Assembly: GCA_021200555.1 (NCBI GenBank)
Contig: JAJQGK010000023.1
Coordinates: 1 to 42,404 of the forward strand
DNA: 42,404 nt
Source: Clostridiales bacterium
GTDB taxonomy: Bacteria > Bacillota > Clostridia > Oscillospirales > Acutalibacteraceae
Direction of reading: 5' to 3'
In this document: piece by piece, positions 33,591-42,404 of the stretch
Layout of the letters: every line of letters starts with the position of its first letter
How positions within the stretch are numbered: the first letter of the stretch is position 1
The notes under the pieces: generated by a model
Seen by the model: only the letters and a program-made list of their open reading frames with translations
The model's database searches: none
What the model was told of the DNA's origin: nothing
Translations under genes and position numbers: made by a program

Positions 33591-34943
33591 TTGCTTAAAC
33601 TTAAAATATGCGATGCGGCAAAGGCTATAGACGGAAAATATACGGCTGACGGGGAGTTTAAAGGCGTATTCACCGATACAAGAAAAGCCGTTAAGGGCGG
33701 TTTGTTCGTTGCTCTTGAGGGAGAAAAATTCGACGGTCACGATTTTATCGGCAAAGCGGAGGAGTTGGGCGCAGCGGCGGTTTTATGCAGAAAAAACATA
33801 AACGCCGGCATTCCGGTGATTTATGCAGACGACACGAAAAAAGCGCTTTTAAATCTCGCTTCTTATTACAGAGGACTGTTCGACATACCCGTTGTGGGAA
33901 TTACGGGAAGCGTGGGCAAAACCACAGCAAAGGATATGACGGCGCTTGTCGCAGGCGCAAAATACAAAACGGTCAAAACTCAGGGCAATCTTAACAATGA
34001 CATTGGTATGCCCATGACGATTTTTAATATTGACGATTCAACCGAAGCTGCCGTTATTGAAATGGGAATGAACCACAAGGGGGAAATTTCCGCTTTGACT
34101 GCCGTTTCAAGACCGACTGCGGGAATAATTACAAATATAGGCGTTTCTCATATTGAAAATTTAGGCTCTCGGGAAAACATATTAAAAGCAAAGCTGGAAA
34201 TTTTGGAGGGAATGAAAAAAGGTTCGCCTTTAATTCTTTGCGGAGATAATGATTTGCTGAAAACGGTAAAAAATAACGATTATGATATTATGTTTTTCGG
34301 CATTGAAAATACAAACTGCCCTGTTTTCGCCGATGATATTGTTCTCTCGGAGCAGAGTACGAGCTTTAAAATTCTTTATAATAATAAAAAATATGACGCC
34401 TTCGTTCCCATTGCGGGAGTTCACAACGTTTACAACGCTCTTGCGGCATTCAGTGCAGGAGTAAAGCTCGGAGTCGAACCGGAAGAGGCGATTGAGGCTT
34501 TAAGAGGCTTTGAGCCGACGGGAATGCGTCAAAAAACGGAAAAGCACGGGGGCATAACGTTTATAGAGGATTGCTACAACGCAAGTCCCGATTCGGTAAA
34601 GGCGGCGGTAAGTATCCTTATGACTTCCGAAGGAAGCAGGCATATTGCCGTGTTGGGGGATATGCTTGAGCTCGGGGATTATTCCGAAAATGCTCACAGG
34701 ATCTGCGGAGAGCTTGCGGCATCAAAGGGCGTGGATATGCTTTTTGCCTATGGTGAAAAATCGGTTTTTACCGCAGAAGGAGCGAAAAATTCGGGAATGG
34801 AAAAGGTTTATCATTTTACCGACCCGAAGGATTTAAGCGAAAGCCTTTTAAATACGCTGAAACCCGGAGATGCGGTTGTATTTAAGGCAAGCAGAGGTAT
34901 GAAGCTGGAAAACGTAATCAATGATATATACGAAAAAATTTAA
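33591..34943 (+). CDS. murF: UDP-MurNAc-tripeptide:D-Ala-D-Ala ligase MurF
   Basis: Last cytosolic Mur ligase, completing the pentapeptide; 450 residues. It contains FTDTRKAVKGGLFVALEGEK in the N-terminal domain, the P-loop GITGSVGKTT near 105-114, GNLNNDIGMP, EMGMNHKGEI and IEDCYNASPDS in the C-terminal part, all MurF signatures. The start is a TTG one base after the murE stop; no in-frame ATG or GTG lies close by, and AAGGA about nine bases upstream inside murE supports it. The pair is translationally coupled. Confidence 0.94.
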   Translation: MLKLKICDAAKAIDGKYTADGEFKGVFTDTRKAVKGGLFVALEGEKFDGHDFIGKAEELGAAAVLCRKNINAGIPVIYADDTKKALLNLASYYRGLFDIPVVGITGSVGKTTAKDMTALVAGAKYKTVKTQGNLNNDIGMPMTIFNIDDSTEAAVIEMGMNHKGEISALTAVSRPTAGIITNIGVSHIENLGSRENILKAKLEILEGMKKGSPLILCGDNDLLKTVKNNDYDIMFFGIENTNCPVFADDIVLSEQSTSFKILYNNKKYDAFVPIAGVHNVYNALAAFSAGVKLGVEPEEAIEALRGFEPTGMRQKTEKHGGITFIEDCYNASPDSVKAAVSILMTSEGSRHIAVLGDMLELGDYSENAHRICGELAASKGVDMLFAYGEKSVFTAEGAKNSGMEKVYHFTDPKDLSESLLNTLKPGDAVVFKASRGMKLENVINDIYEKI

Positions 34944-34989
34944 AAATAAAGTAATTGAGTGAAATCCGAAGTGAAAGGCGGAATTGATT

Positions 34990-36018
34990 GTGGTAAAGTG
35001 GGCAGCTCTTGTCCTTGCAATAGTTATAGGCTTCTTTGTGGCGTTCTTATTGGGATATGTTGTTATTCCTTGGCTGCATAAGCTTAAGTTCGGACAGACA
35101 ATACTCGATATAGGACCCAGCTGGCATAAGAAAAAGCAGGGTACTCCGACCATGGGCGGAATACTTTTCATTTCCGGCGTTTTGGTATCCTTGATTGTCG
35201 TCCTTGTAACGGACAGGATTATGGGCGGCGACCTTGTGGCGGGCGACAGCCTTGTTGCCGGCAGCGTTAAAACAAAATTCTACAGCGGAATTATAATGGC
35301 TCTCGCATTTGCACTTATCGGGTTTATAGACGATTACATCAAGGTTGTCAAAAAGCGTAATTTAGGGCTTACGATTTTCCAAAAAACCATAGCTCAGATT
35401 GTGGTTATGGCGGGATATTTGGCTTCCCTTCATATGGCGGGAGCAACGTATATGTACATTCCCTTTGTGGGAAATGTGGATTTAAAGTGGTTTTTCTGGA
35501 TTTTCGGAGCAGCGGTAATATACTGTACCGTAAATGCGGTAAACTTTACGGACGGCATAGACGGACTTTGCGCAAGCGTTACGGCGACCTTTGCCGTTGC
35601 CGGAATTGTGATTGCAATTATGAGAGGCGTTTTCGGAGTAAGCGTTCTCTGCGCCGCTCTTTTCGGAAGTCTTGCGGGCTATTTGATTTGGAACTGGAAC
35701 CCCGCAAAGGTTATGATGGGCGATATGGGCTCGATGTTCCTGGGCGGAATGGTCGTTGCCGTTGCATACTGCCTCGATATGCCCTGGATAATCCTTCTTA
35801 TGGGAATAGTATACGTTATGGAATTCGGATCGGACATTATACAGATTGCATATTTTAAATTAACTCACGGAAAAAGATTATTTAAAATGGCGCCTATACA
35901 TCATCATTTTGAAAAATGCGGCTGGAAAGAGAAAAAAATCGTATACGTCTTCTCTTTTATAAATATAATAGGATGCATAATCGCTGTTCTCCTTGTATAT
36001 TTCGGGCAGCCCGCATAG
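34990..36018 (+). CDS. mraY: Phospho-MurNAc-pentapeptide translocase MraY
   Basis: Integral membrane enzyme making lipid I from UDP-MurNAc-pentapeptide and undecaprenyl phosphate; about 342 residues with ten helices. It shows HKKKQGTPTMGGILF near the start, the catalytic Asp pair in GFIDDYIKV, NAVNFTDGIDGL in the middle, and MAPIHHHFEKCGW near the end. A TTG (34984) and a GTG (34990) are in frame; AGGCGG at 34976-34981 favours GTG 34990. murD, often the next gene, is absent and ftsW follows. Confidence 0.96.
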   Translation: MVKWAALVLAIVIGFFVAFLLGYVVIPWLHKLKFGQTILDIGPSWHKKKQGTPTMGGILFISGVLVSLIVVLVTDRIMGGDLVAGDSLVAGSVKTKFYSGIIMALAFALIGFIDDYIKVVKKRNLGLTIFQKTIAQIVVMAGYLASLHMAGATYMYIPFVGNVDLKWFFWIFGAAVIYCTVNAVNFTDGIDGLCASVTATFAVAGIVIAIMRGVFGVSVLCAALFGSLAGYLIWNWNPAKVMMGDMGSMFLGGMVVAVAYCLDMPWIILLMGIVYVMEFGSDIIQIAYFKLTHGKRLFKMAPIHHHFEKCGWKEKKIVYVFSFINIIGCIIAVLLVYFGQPA

Positions 36019-36057
36019 TATTGTTTCTTGTACGATATCGGGAAGGGGAGGTTTTGT

Positions 36058-37473
36058 ATGGAAAAACGGGAAAATGAGAAATCGTCGCTTATAAAGCAGC
36101 TTTGGCGCAGGTACACGGTCAGCGGAAGTATAGATATTTGGTTCCTTATAATTATTTTAGCCCTGCTCTGTATCGGGCTTGTTATGCTTTTTTCCGCAAG
36201 CTACCCTTACGCAATGACGTATTATTCCGACTCCACATATTTTATAAGACGGCAGCTTCTGTTTGCCGGAATAGGTCTTGCCTGCATGATTTTATTCTCC
36301 AAAATCAGACCGGAGGTGTGGCAAAAGCTCTCCTTTATCGTTATGGGAATTACTGTTTTCTGCCTTTTGATAGTGTTTGTACTTCCCCAATACAAGGCGG
36401 GATTTTACAGGTGGATTAACCTTGGCTTCACCACATTTCAGCCCTCGGAAATCGCAAAGTTCGCCGTTATAGTCATGGGGGCGTTCTTCTACAGCAAATA
36501 CGCTCTTCATATGAGCAGCAGCCGTCCGGCATCTGCGGGCATTGCAGGAAAAATAAATAAAAAACTGGGCATTATGTTGGAAACATGGATTTTGACCGGG
36601 ATTTTCGGCGGCATATTCATTCTTTTTGCCATTATTGCGCTTGCTGAAAGTTATATCTCCGGCGCAATCCTTATCCTTGCACTCGGCGTTGTAGTGATGG
36701 TTTTGAGCAGAGTCCGTCCCCAATGGTTCATTATAAGGGAATCATGGGTTCCGACTTGGCTTTTCGGCGGATTTTTTATTCTTTGCGCCGTTCTTGTGTT
36801 TGCCGAAAATCACCTTTCCGGAGCAATCCTTATTTTTGCCATCGGAGCGGTTATGATGTTTTTGGGCGGAGTCCGTCCCAGGTGGTTCATAGTGGTAGGC
36901 TCGGCAGGCATTGTTCTTGTGGCACTTCTTTGCATATATATAATGGAAACAAGGGATTCGGACTCGGTCAATATTCTTCAGACATATATGAGAGAGCGAA
37001 TTGTTGCGTGGCTTGATAAGGACTATGATCCTACGGGCGCCAGATGGCAGACGAACCAAGCGTTGTACGCTATCGGCTCCGGCGGTCTTTTCGGCAAGGG
37101 CTTGGGCAACTCCACTCAAAAATATATGTATGTTTCCGAGCCTCAGAATGATATGATTTTTTCAATCGTCTGCGAGGAACTGGGATTTGTGGGAGCGTCA
37201 ATTGTTATAATTCTCTTTGCTCTTCTTGTTTACAGAGGCGTGGTAATAGGAATGAACTCAAAAACACGCTTCGGCTGCCTTCTTGCAATGGGACTTGTAT
37301 TCCAGGTCGGGCTCCAGGTGATTTTGAATATTGCCGTCGCTACGGATTCCATGCCCAATACGGGTATAAGCCTTCCGTTTTTCAGCTACGGAGGAACTTC
37401 CCTTGTAATGCTGATGTCGGAAATGGGAATTGTACTTTCCGTTTCCAGAGAAGGAAGATTAAGTAAGCACTGA
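36058..37473 (+). CDS. ftsW: Septal peptidoglycan glycosyltransferase FtsW with a duplicated membrane hairpin
   Basis: SEDS-family lipid II polymerase of the division machinery, 471 residues, some 70-90 longer than usual. A cytosolic start of ~35 residues is followed by GLVMLFSASYPYAM in the first helices, RWINLGFTTFQPSEIAKFA, GGLFGKGLGNSTQKYMYVSE with the catalytic-loop context, and ISLPFFSYGGTS near the end, all family signatures. The extra length comes largely from an exact in-frame tandem duplication: residues 175-227 and 228-280 are 53-residue copies with 29 identities. GGGGAGG precedes the ATG at 36058; an upstream in-frame start at 36028 has no ribosome site. Confidence 0.95.
   Translation: MEKRENEKSSLIKQLWRRYTVSGSIDIWFLIIILALLCIGLVMLFSASYPYAMTYYSDSTYFIRRQLLFAGIGLACMILFSKIRPEVWQKLSFIVMGITVFCLLIVFVLPQYKAGFYRWINLGFTTFQPSEIAKFAVIVMGAFFYSKYALHMSSSRPASAGIAGKINKKLGIMLETWILTGIFGGIFILFAIIALAESYISGAILILALGVVVMVLSRVRPQWFIIRESWVPTWLFGGFFILCAVLVFAENHLSGAILIFAIGAVMMFLGGVRPRWFIVVGSAGIVLVALLCIYIMETRDSDSVNILQTYMRERIVAWLDKDYDPTGARWQTNQALYAIGSGGLFGKGLGNSTQKYMYVSEPQNDMIFSIVCEELGFVGASIVIILFALLVYRGVVIGMNSKTRFGCLLAMGLVFQVGLQVILNIAVATDSMPNTGISLPFFSYGGTSLVMLMSEMGIVLSVSREGRLSKH
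36580..36897 (+). repeat. In-frame tandem duplication within ftsW (2 x 159 bp)
   Basis: The units 36580-36738 and 36739-36897 are directly adjacent with a period of 53 codons. Their products share 29 of 53 residues, for example SGAILI, RP-WFI and FGG-FIL. Each encodes two membrane helices joined by a short loop, so the duplication adds one hairpin and keeps the downstream topology. Nucleotide identity is clear but well diverged, so the event is old and both copies are maintained. Confidence 0.85.
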
Positions 37474-37513
37474 TTAATAAAACAGCGTTGTTTTTCGGAA
37501 AGAAAGTGATAAT

Positions 37514-38623
37514 ATGAGAATTGTATTTGCGGCAGGCGGCACGGGCGGCCATGTGAACCCGGCAATCGCCGCTGCGGGAGAAATTCGGGACAGATATCCG
37601 GATAGTGAAATCCTGTTTATAGGCACAAAGGATAAAATCGAGGCAAACCTTGTGCCGAAGGCGGGCTTTGAATTTAAAACCATATCAATAAGCGGCTTTC
37701 ACAGAAAGCTTACAATTAAAAATATAGGCAGGAACATTACCACTCTTTGCCGTTTTATCCAATCGAGCGCAGCGGTAAAAGGCATTCTGAAGGAATTTAA
37801 GCCCGATGCGGTTATCGGCTTCGGCGGCTATGTAAGCGGTCCCGTGGTCAGGACTGCGGCAAGGATGGGAATAAAAACAGCCATCCATGAGCAGAACGCC
37901 TTTCCCGGAGTCGCCAATAAAATGCTTGCCAAGCATGTGGATGCGGTAATGCTCAATTTGCCGGAAGCAAAGGACAGACTGCAATGTAAAAATGAACCGA
38001 TTGTCACGGGCATTCCGGTAAGAAACGAAATTTTGAGGATTGACAGAGATTTCGCAAAGGCGGAGCTTGGACTTGACGATAAACCTTTGATTTTATCCTT
38101 CGGCGGGAGCTTAGGCGCCAACGGAATAAATACCGCAATGGTAAACCTTATTGCCGAATTGCACAATACCGGAAAATGCAATTTTATACATGGCTACGGT
38201 CAGTCAAAATGGGTTCCCGACACTCTTCTCGAAAAGGGCGTTGACATAGAAAACGAAAAGGGCGTTGACGTCAGGGAATACATATATGATATGGACAAAT
38301 GCCTTGCAGCCTCCGATATAATTATATGCCGGTCGGGAGCGTCAACCCTTGCGGAAATCGAAACCGTCGGCAGAGCCTCAATTTTAATTCCATCACCTAA
38401 TGTTACGGAAAATCATCAATACTATAATGCAATGGCGCTTGTGAATAATAACGCAGCAAGAGTCATTGAAGAAAAGGATTTAACGGATGAAAGGCTTCTT
38501 GCCCTTGTAAATGAGCTTTTGGATGACGATGCTCAAAGAGAGGAAATAGGCAGGAACGCCAATAAAATGTCAGTAACAGACGCCCAGGATCGTATATGCG
38601 ATGTTATTATTTCTCTTGTGTGA
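37514..38623 (+). CDS. murG: UDP-GlcNAc:lipid I transferase MurG
   Basis: Peripheral membrane GT-B glycosyltransferase converting lipid I to lipid II; 369 residues. The N-terminal glycine-rich loop AGGTGGHVNPA (about 8-17), GFGGYVSGPV, HEQNAFPGVANKM, the second-domain loop SFGGSLGA and the donor-site segment ICRSGASTLAEI are present. GAAAGTGAT precedes the ATG by four bases. It follows ftsW by 40 bases; the ftsW end contains GCACTGATTAA, similar to the ends of the MITE-like elements, but nothing else of that element. Confidence 0.96.
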   Translation: MRIVFAAGGTGGHVNPAIAAAGEIRDRYPDSEILFIGTKDKIEANLVPKAGFEFKTISISGFHRKLTIKNIGRNITTLCRFIQSSAAVKGILKEFKPDAVIGFGGYVSGPVVRTAARMGIKTAIHEQNAFPGVANKMLAKHVDAVMLNLPEAKDRLQCKNEPIVTGIPVRNEILRIDRDFAKAELGLDDKPLILSFGGSLGANGINTAMVNLIAELHNTGKCNFIHGYGQSKWVPDTLLEKGVDIENEKGVDVREYIYDMDKCLAASDIIICRSGASTLAEIETVGRASILIPSPNVTENHQYYNAMALVNNNAARVIEEKDLTDERLLALVNELLDDDAQREEIGRNANKMSVTDAQDRICDVIISLV

Positions 38624-38681
38624 AGTTTTAACACGGACATAACCCACCGCATAATATGCATTGTGAAAGGTGGGAATACAG

Positions 38682-39992
38682 TTGAGCAGATTTATAATAA
38701 ACGGAGGAAACAGAGTTTACGGCGAAACCCGTATCCAAGGGTCAAAGAACAGCGTTTTGCCAATACTTGCGGCAACGGTTCTCGTAAAAGGGGAAACTGT
38801 TATATCGAACTGCCCCGATATTTCCGACGTAAACGCCACAATAAAGGTTTTGCGGTACTTAGGCTGTAAGGTAACCTTTGAAAATCATACCGTTACCGTT
38901 GACAGCACCGATATGGATAAATATGATATTCCCGATGATTTGATGCGGGAGATGCGTTCGTCCGTTATATTTTTAGGCGGAATTATAGGCAGAATGGGAA
39001 AGGCAAGACTGTCAACTCCCGGCGGCTGTGAAATCGGACTGCGGCCTATAGATTTGCATCTTGACGCAATCCAGAGGTTCGGAGTGAATATCAAAGAGGA
39101 ATTTGCCAAAATAGAATTTGAATCCGTAAAGCCCCTTGAGGGAACAAATATCTCCTTGTCATTTCCCAGTGTCGGAGCTACGGAAAACATAATTCTTACC
39201 GCTTGCCTCGCGAAGGGAACGACAATTATAACAAATGCGGCGAGAGAGCCTGAAATAACGGATCTTGCGGATTTTCTCAACAGATGCGGCGCAAGAATAT
39301 CCGGTTCGGGAGAGGGTACGATCGTTATCGAGGGAGTGGAAAACCTTCACTCGGTTCACCATAAGGTCATACCTGACAGAATTGCAGCTTCAACCTATAT
39401 GGCAGCGGCAGCCATGACTCAGGGGAAAATCCGTCTTAATTCCGTAATTCCCGCTCATATAGCCCCCGTTATACCGGTATTCGAGGAAGCGGGCTGCGAT
39501 ATATCCATTGAAGCGGACAGCGTTACTCTTACGGCTCCTCCGAGACTGAAAAGCATAAAAACCATAAGAACCATGCCCTATCCGGGATTTCCTACGGATA
39601 TGCAGGCTCCCGTAATGGCAATGACTACGGTTTGCAGGGGAACAAGCGTTATAATTGAAACTATATTTGAAAGCCGTTACAAGCATGTCAGCGAGCTTTT
39701 AAGGTTCGGCGCAAAAATAAGAGTTGACGGCAGAATGTCCGTTATCGAAGGCGTTGATAAGCTTACGGGAGCGTCTGTAATTTCCTCAGATTTAAGAGGC
39801 GGAGCGGCTCTCGTTCTTGCAGGAATTGCAGCACAGGGAATTACAACGGTGGACGATATTAAGTTTATCGAAAGAGGCTACGAAAGCATGGAAAATGTTC
39901 TCGGCTCTTTGGGATGCGATATAAAAAAGGAAGAAAGGGAAATTACCGATGAGTACGGAGATGACCAAGGAGCAAAAAGCTCTTCTGCGTGA
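38682..39992 (+). CDS. murA: UDP-GlcNAc 1-carboxyvinyltransferase MurA
   Basis: First committed enzyme of peptidoglycan synthesis, target of fosfomycin; about 436 residues. It has IQGSKNSVLPILAA with the catalytic Lys near the start, STPGGCEIGLRPID with the nucleophile Cys116 (Cys means fosfomycin sensitivity is expected for the enzyme), and DLRGGAALVLAG near the end. A GTG at 38670 lies within the ribosome-site sequence; AAAGGTGG with an 8-base spacer points to TTG 38682 and the family start MSRFIINGG. The 3' end overlaps ftsQ by 44 bases and encodes a short extra polar tail. Confidence 0.94.
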   Translation: MSRFIINGGNRVYGETRIQGSKNSVLPILAATVLVKGETVISNCPDISDVNATIKVLRYLGCKVTFENHTVTVDSTDMDKYDIPDDLMREMRSSVIFLGGIIGRMGKARLSTPGGCEIGLRPIDLHLDAIQRFGVNIKEEFAKIEFESVKPLEGTNISLSFPSVGATENIILTACLAKGTTIITNAAREPEITDLADFLNRCGARISGSGEGTIVIEGVENLHSVHHKVIPDRIAASTYMAAAAMTQGKIRLNSVIPAHIAPVIPVFEEAGCDISIEADSVTLTAPPRLKSIKTIRTMPYPGFPTDMQAPVMAMTTVCRGTSVIIETIFESRYKHVSELLRFGAKIRVDGRMSVIEGVDKLTGASVISSDLRGGAALVLAGIAAQGITTVDDIKFIERGYESMENVLGSLGCDIKKEEREITDEYGDDQGAKSSSA

Positions 39993-40839
39993 GAAAAAAC
40001 GCCGCAGGCTCAGACTCAGAAGGCGAATAGGCTTGGGGCTTATCCTATGCGTCATTTTGGCATTTGTACTGTTTTTGCTTTTTACCTTTTTGTTTAAAGT
40101 CGATACCGTAGAGGTAACGGGAAAGACGGACAGCGAGGGAAATATTTCATCCTACAGTACATATTATACAAGCGATGAAATAATTTCCGCATCGGGAATC
40201 GATACCGGCGACAGTCTCGTGCTTATGTCGGTATCCGGCGTTGCCGAAAGGATAGTCCGCACCTTGCCCTATATAGGCAGCGTTACGGTTGAAAAGCATT
40301 ACCCCGGCGGAGTTACCCTTGTGATTGAGGAAACCGAGGACTTTTACGCAATAGAAGTAGGGAACAGCTATGTCGTTTTGGACAGAAGCTTTAAGGTTTT
40401 GGGTACCTATGAAAGCGTTCCGGAAGGCTGCGCCGTTCTTGACGGAATTACTTTAAGTCAGGCGGTTACAGGTGAGACGGCCGTGTTTGACGACGAAGCG
40501 TATAAGGATAGGATTGAAACGGTTGCCGACAGCTGCGAAGCAAACGGCATTACCGATGTAACGGCTTATGATTTTTCCAATTTGGCGGCTGTTAAAATCA
40601 TAATCGGCGGCAAAGCGACCGTTAATTTAGGAACTATAACCGATATCGATGAAAAGCTTGTCATGGCGGCAAAGACCATCGAGGCGGAACTTACCGAAAA
40701 CGGAAATGAATTTATAATTGTGGATGTGTCGGATAAGGAAAGAGCGTATGTCAGAGACGACAATGACGCCAAAAATTCTTATGAGGAACCTGAAACGGAA
40801 GAGGAAACGGAGGATGATGAAAGCGATTTTGATGTTTAG
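39949..40839 (+). CDS. ftsQ: Cell division protein FtsQ/DivIB
   Basis: Bitopic division protein of 296 residues. A very basic cytosolic start (EKKRRRLRLRRR) and one helix (about 27-49) precede an extracellular POTRA domain, KVDTVEVTGKTDSEGNISSY with a SDEIISASGI segment, and a beta domain. The tail is strongly acidic (last ~20 residues almost all Glu and Asp). It bridges FtsL and related proteins to the septal synthases. The start lies inside murA with GAAAGGGAAA upstream, giving a 44-base overlap. DivIB is the usual name in Firmicutes. Confidence 0.87.
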   Translation: MSTEMTKEQKALLREKKRRRLRLRRRIGLGLILCVILAFVLFLLFTFLFKVDTVEVTGKTDSEGNISSYSTYYTSDEIISASGIDTGDSLVLMSVSGVAERIVRTLPYIGSVTVEKHYPGGVTLVIEETEDFYAIEVGNSYVVLDRSFKVLGTYESVPEGCAVLDGITLSQAVTGETAVFDDEAYKDRIETVADSCEANGITDVTAYDFSNLAAVKIIIGGKATVNLGTITDIDEKLVMAAKTIEAELTENGNEFIIVDVSDKERAYVRDDNDAKNSYEEPETEEETEDDESDFDV

Positions 40840-40935
40840 TCAGCAGTTTAAAGCTGTATTCAATGAATGTGTAGGAAAATCAAAATATTAATAAAAAAAT
40901 AATATATTCTTATAATATTTATGGTAGATTGTGTA

Positions 40936-40964
40936 TTGAAATTTTACAAGCGATATGATATTAT
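40936..40964 (+). promoter_or_regulatory. Sigma-A promoter of ftsZ
   Basis: TTGAAA (40936-40941), 17-base spacer, TATTAT (40959-40964), about 100 bases before the ftsZ ATG in a 226-base AT-rich gap. It allows ftsZ to be expressed apart from the rest of the cluster. Confidence 0.75.
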
Positions 40965-41065
40965 AATATTGAATTTTTATATTATGATTGTTTTATTTTC
41001 AAATTAAACCGTATCAAGCGTATTATTTGTTTTTATTAATCATAACAGAGTATGGAGGAAGTCAA

Positions 41066-42178
41066 ATGCCTTTTGAAATTGCAAACGAAAATGAAGAAGT
41101 AACCAAAATTAAAGTCATCGGCGTCGGCGGCGGCGGCGGAAATGCGATTAACAGGATGGTTGACGCAGGAGTTCAGGGAGTTGAGTTTATCGCAATCAAT
41201 ACCGATAAACAGGTTCTTATGTACTCAAAAGCTACAAATAAAATTCAAATCGGCGATAAAGTGACCGATGGAAAAGGCGCAGGCGCAAGGCCCGATGTGG
41301 GCAAAAAGGCTGCCGAGGAGAGTATGGACGCAATTAATGAGTCTCTCAGCGGCGCAGACATGGTGTTTATTACTGCCGGTATGGGCGGCGGAACGGGAAC
41401 GGGAGCGGCTCCCGTTATAGCTCAAATGGCAAAAGATAAGGGAATACTTACCGTCGGTATCGTTACAAAGCCCTTTAATTTTGAGGGAAAACGCCGTATG
41501 ACGCAGGCGGAAGACGGTATAAGAGAGCTTGCCCAGCATGTGGACAGCCTTATCATCATACCCAATGAAAGACTGAAGCTTGTTTCCGATGAAAAGATAA
41601 CATTCTCAAACGCTTTTGAAATTGCGGATGATGTTCTCCGTCAGGGCGTCCGCAGCATAGCCGAGCTGATTACGGTTCCCGGTCTTATTAACCTTGACTT
41701 TGCGGATGTAACGTCTGTTATGAAGGATGCCGGACATGCTCATATGGGCGTAGGCAGGGCCACAGGCAAGGACAAGGCGGAGGAAGCGGCAAAAATGGCT
41801 ATTACAAGTCCTCTGCTTGAAACCTCAATTCAAGGCTCAAAAGGCATTATTATCAATATTTCCGCTTCACCCGATATTACTCTTGATGCGGTTGATATTG
41901 CCAGCTCCATTATTTCCGAAACGGCTGATCCCGATGCGAATATTATATTCGGTGTTGCCCTTGACTCCTCTCTTGACGATGAGATGGTCGTAACCGTTGT
42001 TGCTACCGGCTTTGGCGATGACGAAACGCAGAAGGCTCCGGCAAAGAATGAGACTGCTCCAGTGCAGCAAAGCGCTCCTGCCGCTGCAAAACCGCAGCCT
42101 GCACCGGCTCCCACTCAGTACGGTACAGATGACGACGATTTAAGCGATATCTTTGATATGTTTAAGAGCAGAAGATAA
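41066..42178 (+). CDS. ftsZ: Cell division GTPase FtsZ
   Basis: Tubulin-like GTPase forming the Z-ring; 370 residues. It shows [16 protein letters not shown], the tubulin signature [10 protein letters not shown] at residues 107-116, the [15 protein letters not shown] synergy loop and a polymer-core end near residue 315. A linker of Ala, Pro and Gln follows and the tail ends [10 protein letters not shown]. The usual C-terminal anchor motif D/E-I-P-x-F-L is not clearly present; the last residues keep only the acidic-hydrophobic-basic pattern. The open frame extends upstream to 40988, but GGAGG seven bases before 41066 and the family start set the ATG there. Confidence 0.97.
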   Translation: MPFEIANENEEVTKIKVIGVGGGGGNAINRMVDAGVQGVEFIAINTDKQVLMYSKATNKIQIGDKVTDGKGAGARPDVGKKAAEESMDAINESLSGADMVFITAGMGGGTGTGAAPVIAQMAKDKGILTVGIVTKPFNFEGKRRMTQAEDGIRELAQHVDSLIIIPNERLKLVSDEKITFSNAFEIADDVLRQGVRSIAELITVPGLINLDFADVTSVMKDAGHAHMGVGRATGKDKAEEAAKMAITSPLLETSIQGSKGIIINISASPDITLDAVDIASSIISETADPDANIIFGVALDSSLDDEMVVTVVATGFGDDETQKAPAKNETAPVQQSAPAAAKPQPAPAPTQYGTDDDDLSDIFDMFKSRR

Positions 42179-42204
42179 TTTAATAAAAATATTATTGCAA
42201 TTGA

Positions 42205-42232
42205 AGCGGTGTCTTAGGATGCCGCTTTTTTT
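42205..42232 (+). terminator. Terminator after ftsZ
   Basis: AGCGGTGTC (42205-42213) and GATGCCGCT (42218-42226) pair with two G-T wobbles around a TTAG loop and are followed by seven T's. Confidence 0.88.
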
Positions 42233-42251
42233 ATTGTATAGAAAAATGTAC

Positions 42252-42280
42252 TTGACAAACATACGGAATTATGATATTCT
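42252..42280 (+). promoter_or_regulatory. Promoter for a gene beyond the right edge
   Basis: Consensus TTGACA (42252-42257), 17-base spacer, TATTCT (42275-42280). No gene start is visible in the remaining 124 AT-rich bases. Confidence 0.6.
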
Positions 42281-42404
42281 TAAATTACAACAACAAAATA
42301 AAAAAAAGTTAATTTGTTTTGTATATTTTAACGGGAGATGTTTCCAATGGTTTAAGTAAAATCATTATGTAAGATTGAATTTCTAAAAAATCAAAGTATA
42401 TATA

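Noticed and set aside
37460-37490. GCACTGATTAA at the ftsW/murG junction as a third MITE-like element
   Set aside because: Only one 10-11 base end matches; no interior homology and no second inverted end before murG. Probably chance or a tiny remnant.
1-42404. tRNA, rRNA, CRISPR, phage or transposase genes
   Set aside because: No cloverleaf with a CCA end, no rRNA core sequence, no regularly spaced identical repeats and no integrase or transposase motif was seen on either strand.

Overview
The window looks like a chromosomal segment of an anaerobic gut or rumen Clostridia, most likely Oscillospiraceae/Ruminococcaceae (a Ruminococcus- or Eubacterium-like lineage). The evidence is a firmicute-type division and cell-wall (dcw) cluster led by mraZ, strong GGAGG ribosome sites, canonical sigma-A promoters with 17-base spacers, a secreted dockerin protein with a Thr/Glu/Pro linker, a meso-DAP-type MurE together with LysA, and a BmpA-type purine/nucleoside transporter. 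I cannot name the species from sequence alone. No tRNA, rRNA, CRISPR array, phage gene or transposase was seen.

Left part (1-8.9 kb), accessory and intergenic-rich. It opens with an array of short perfect hairpins (17-154), then a GPH-family sugar/cation symporter with an unusual charged tail of about 320 residues. A convergent AbrB-type regulator with a zinc ribbon follows. Next is a stretch (3.78-5.01 kb) with no conventional-size gene that instead encodes five tiny amphipathic peptides (29-52 aa), each with its own ribosome site, in two promoter-to-terminator units. A sixth such peptide lies at 8.5 kb. Two diverged copies of one ~157-bp element with inverted ends (4438-4593 and 6675-6831, opposite orientation) sit in this region. 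There are also a DUF5058-type membrane protein pair, a YfcE-like phosphoesterase and three overlapping small genes of unknown function.

Middle part (8.9-27.3 kb). Five minus-strand genes, xpt, a BMP-family lipoprotein, a double ABC ATPase and two permeases, form a purine salvage/uptake locus with a strong hairpin between the binding protein and the ATPase. On the plus strand follow a secreted dockerin protein, a MacB-like fused ABC transporter, lon, engB (ysxC), lysA and a two-component system (histidine kinase then response regulator).

Right part (27.3-42.4 kb). This is the dcw cluster: mraZ, rsmH, an FtsL-like gene, a class B PBP with two PASTA domains, murE, murF, mraY, ftsW, murG, murA, ftsQ/divIB and ftsZ. 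It makes and flips lipid II (MurE, MurF, MraY, MurG, with MurA supplying the committed step), polymerises and crosslinks it at the septum (FtsW plus PBP) and organises the division ring (FtsL, FtsQ, FtsZ). murD, murC, murB and ftsA are not in the window. FtsW carries an in-frame tandem duplication of one transmembrane hairpin, and an intrinsic terminator interrupts the cluster between the ftsL-like gene and the PBP gene.

Most notable: the family of tiny amphipathic peptides, the FtsW duplication, the paired MITE-like elements and the symporter with a coiled-coil tail.
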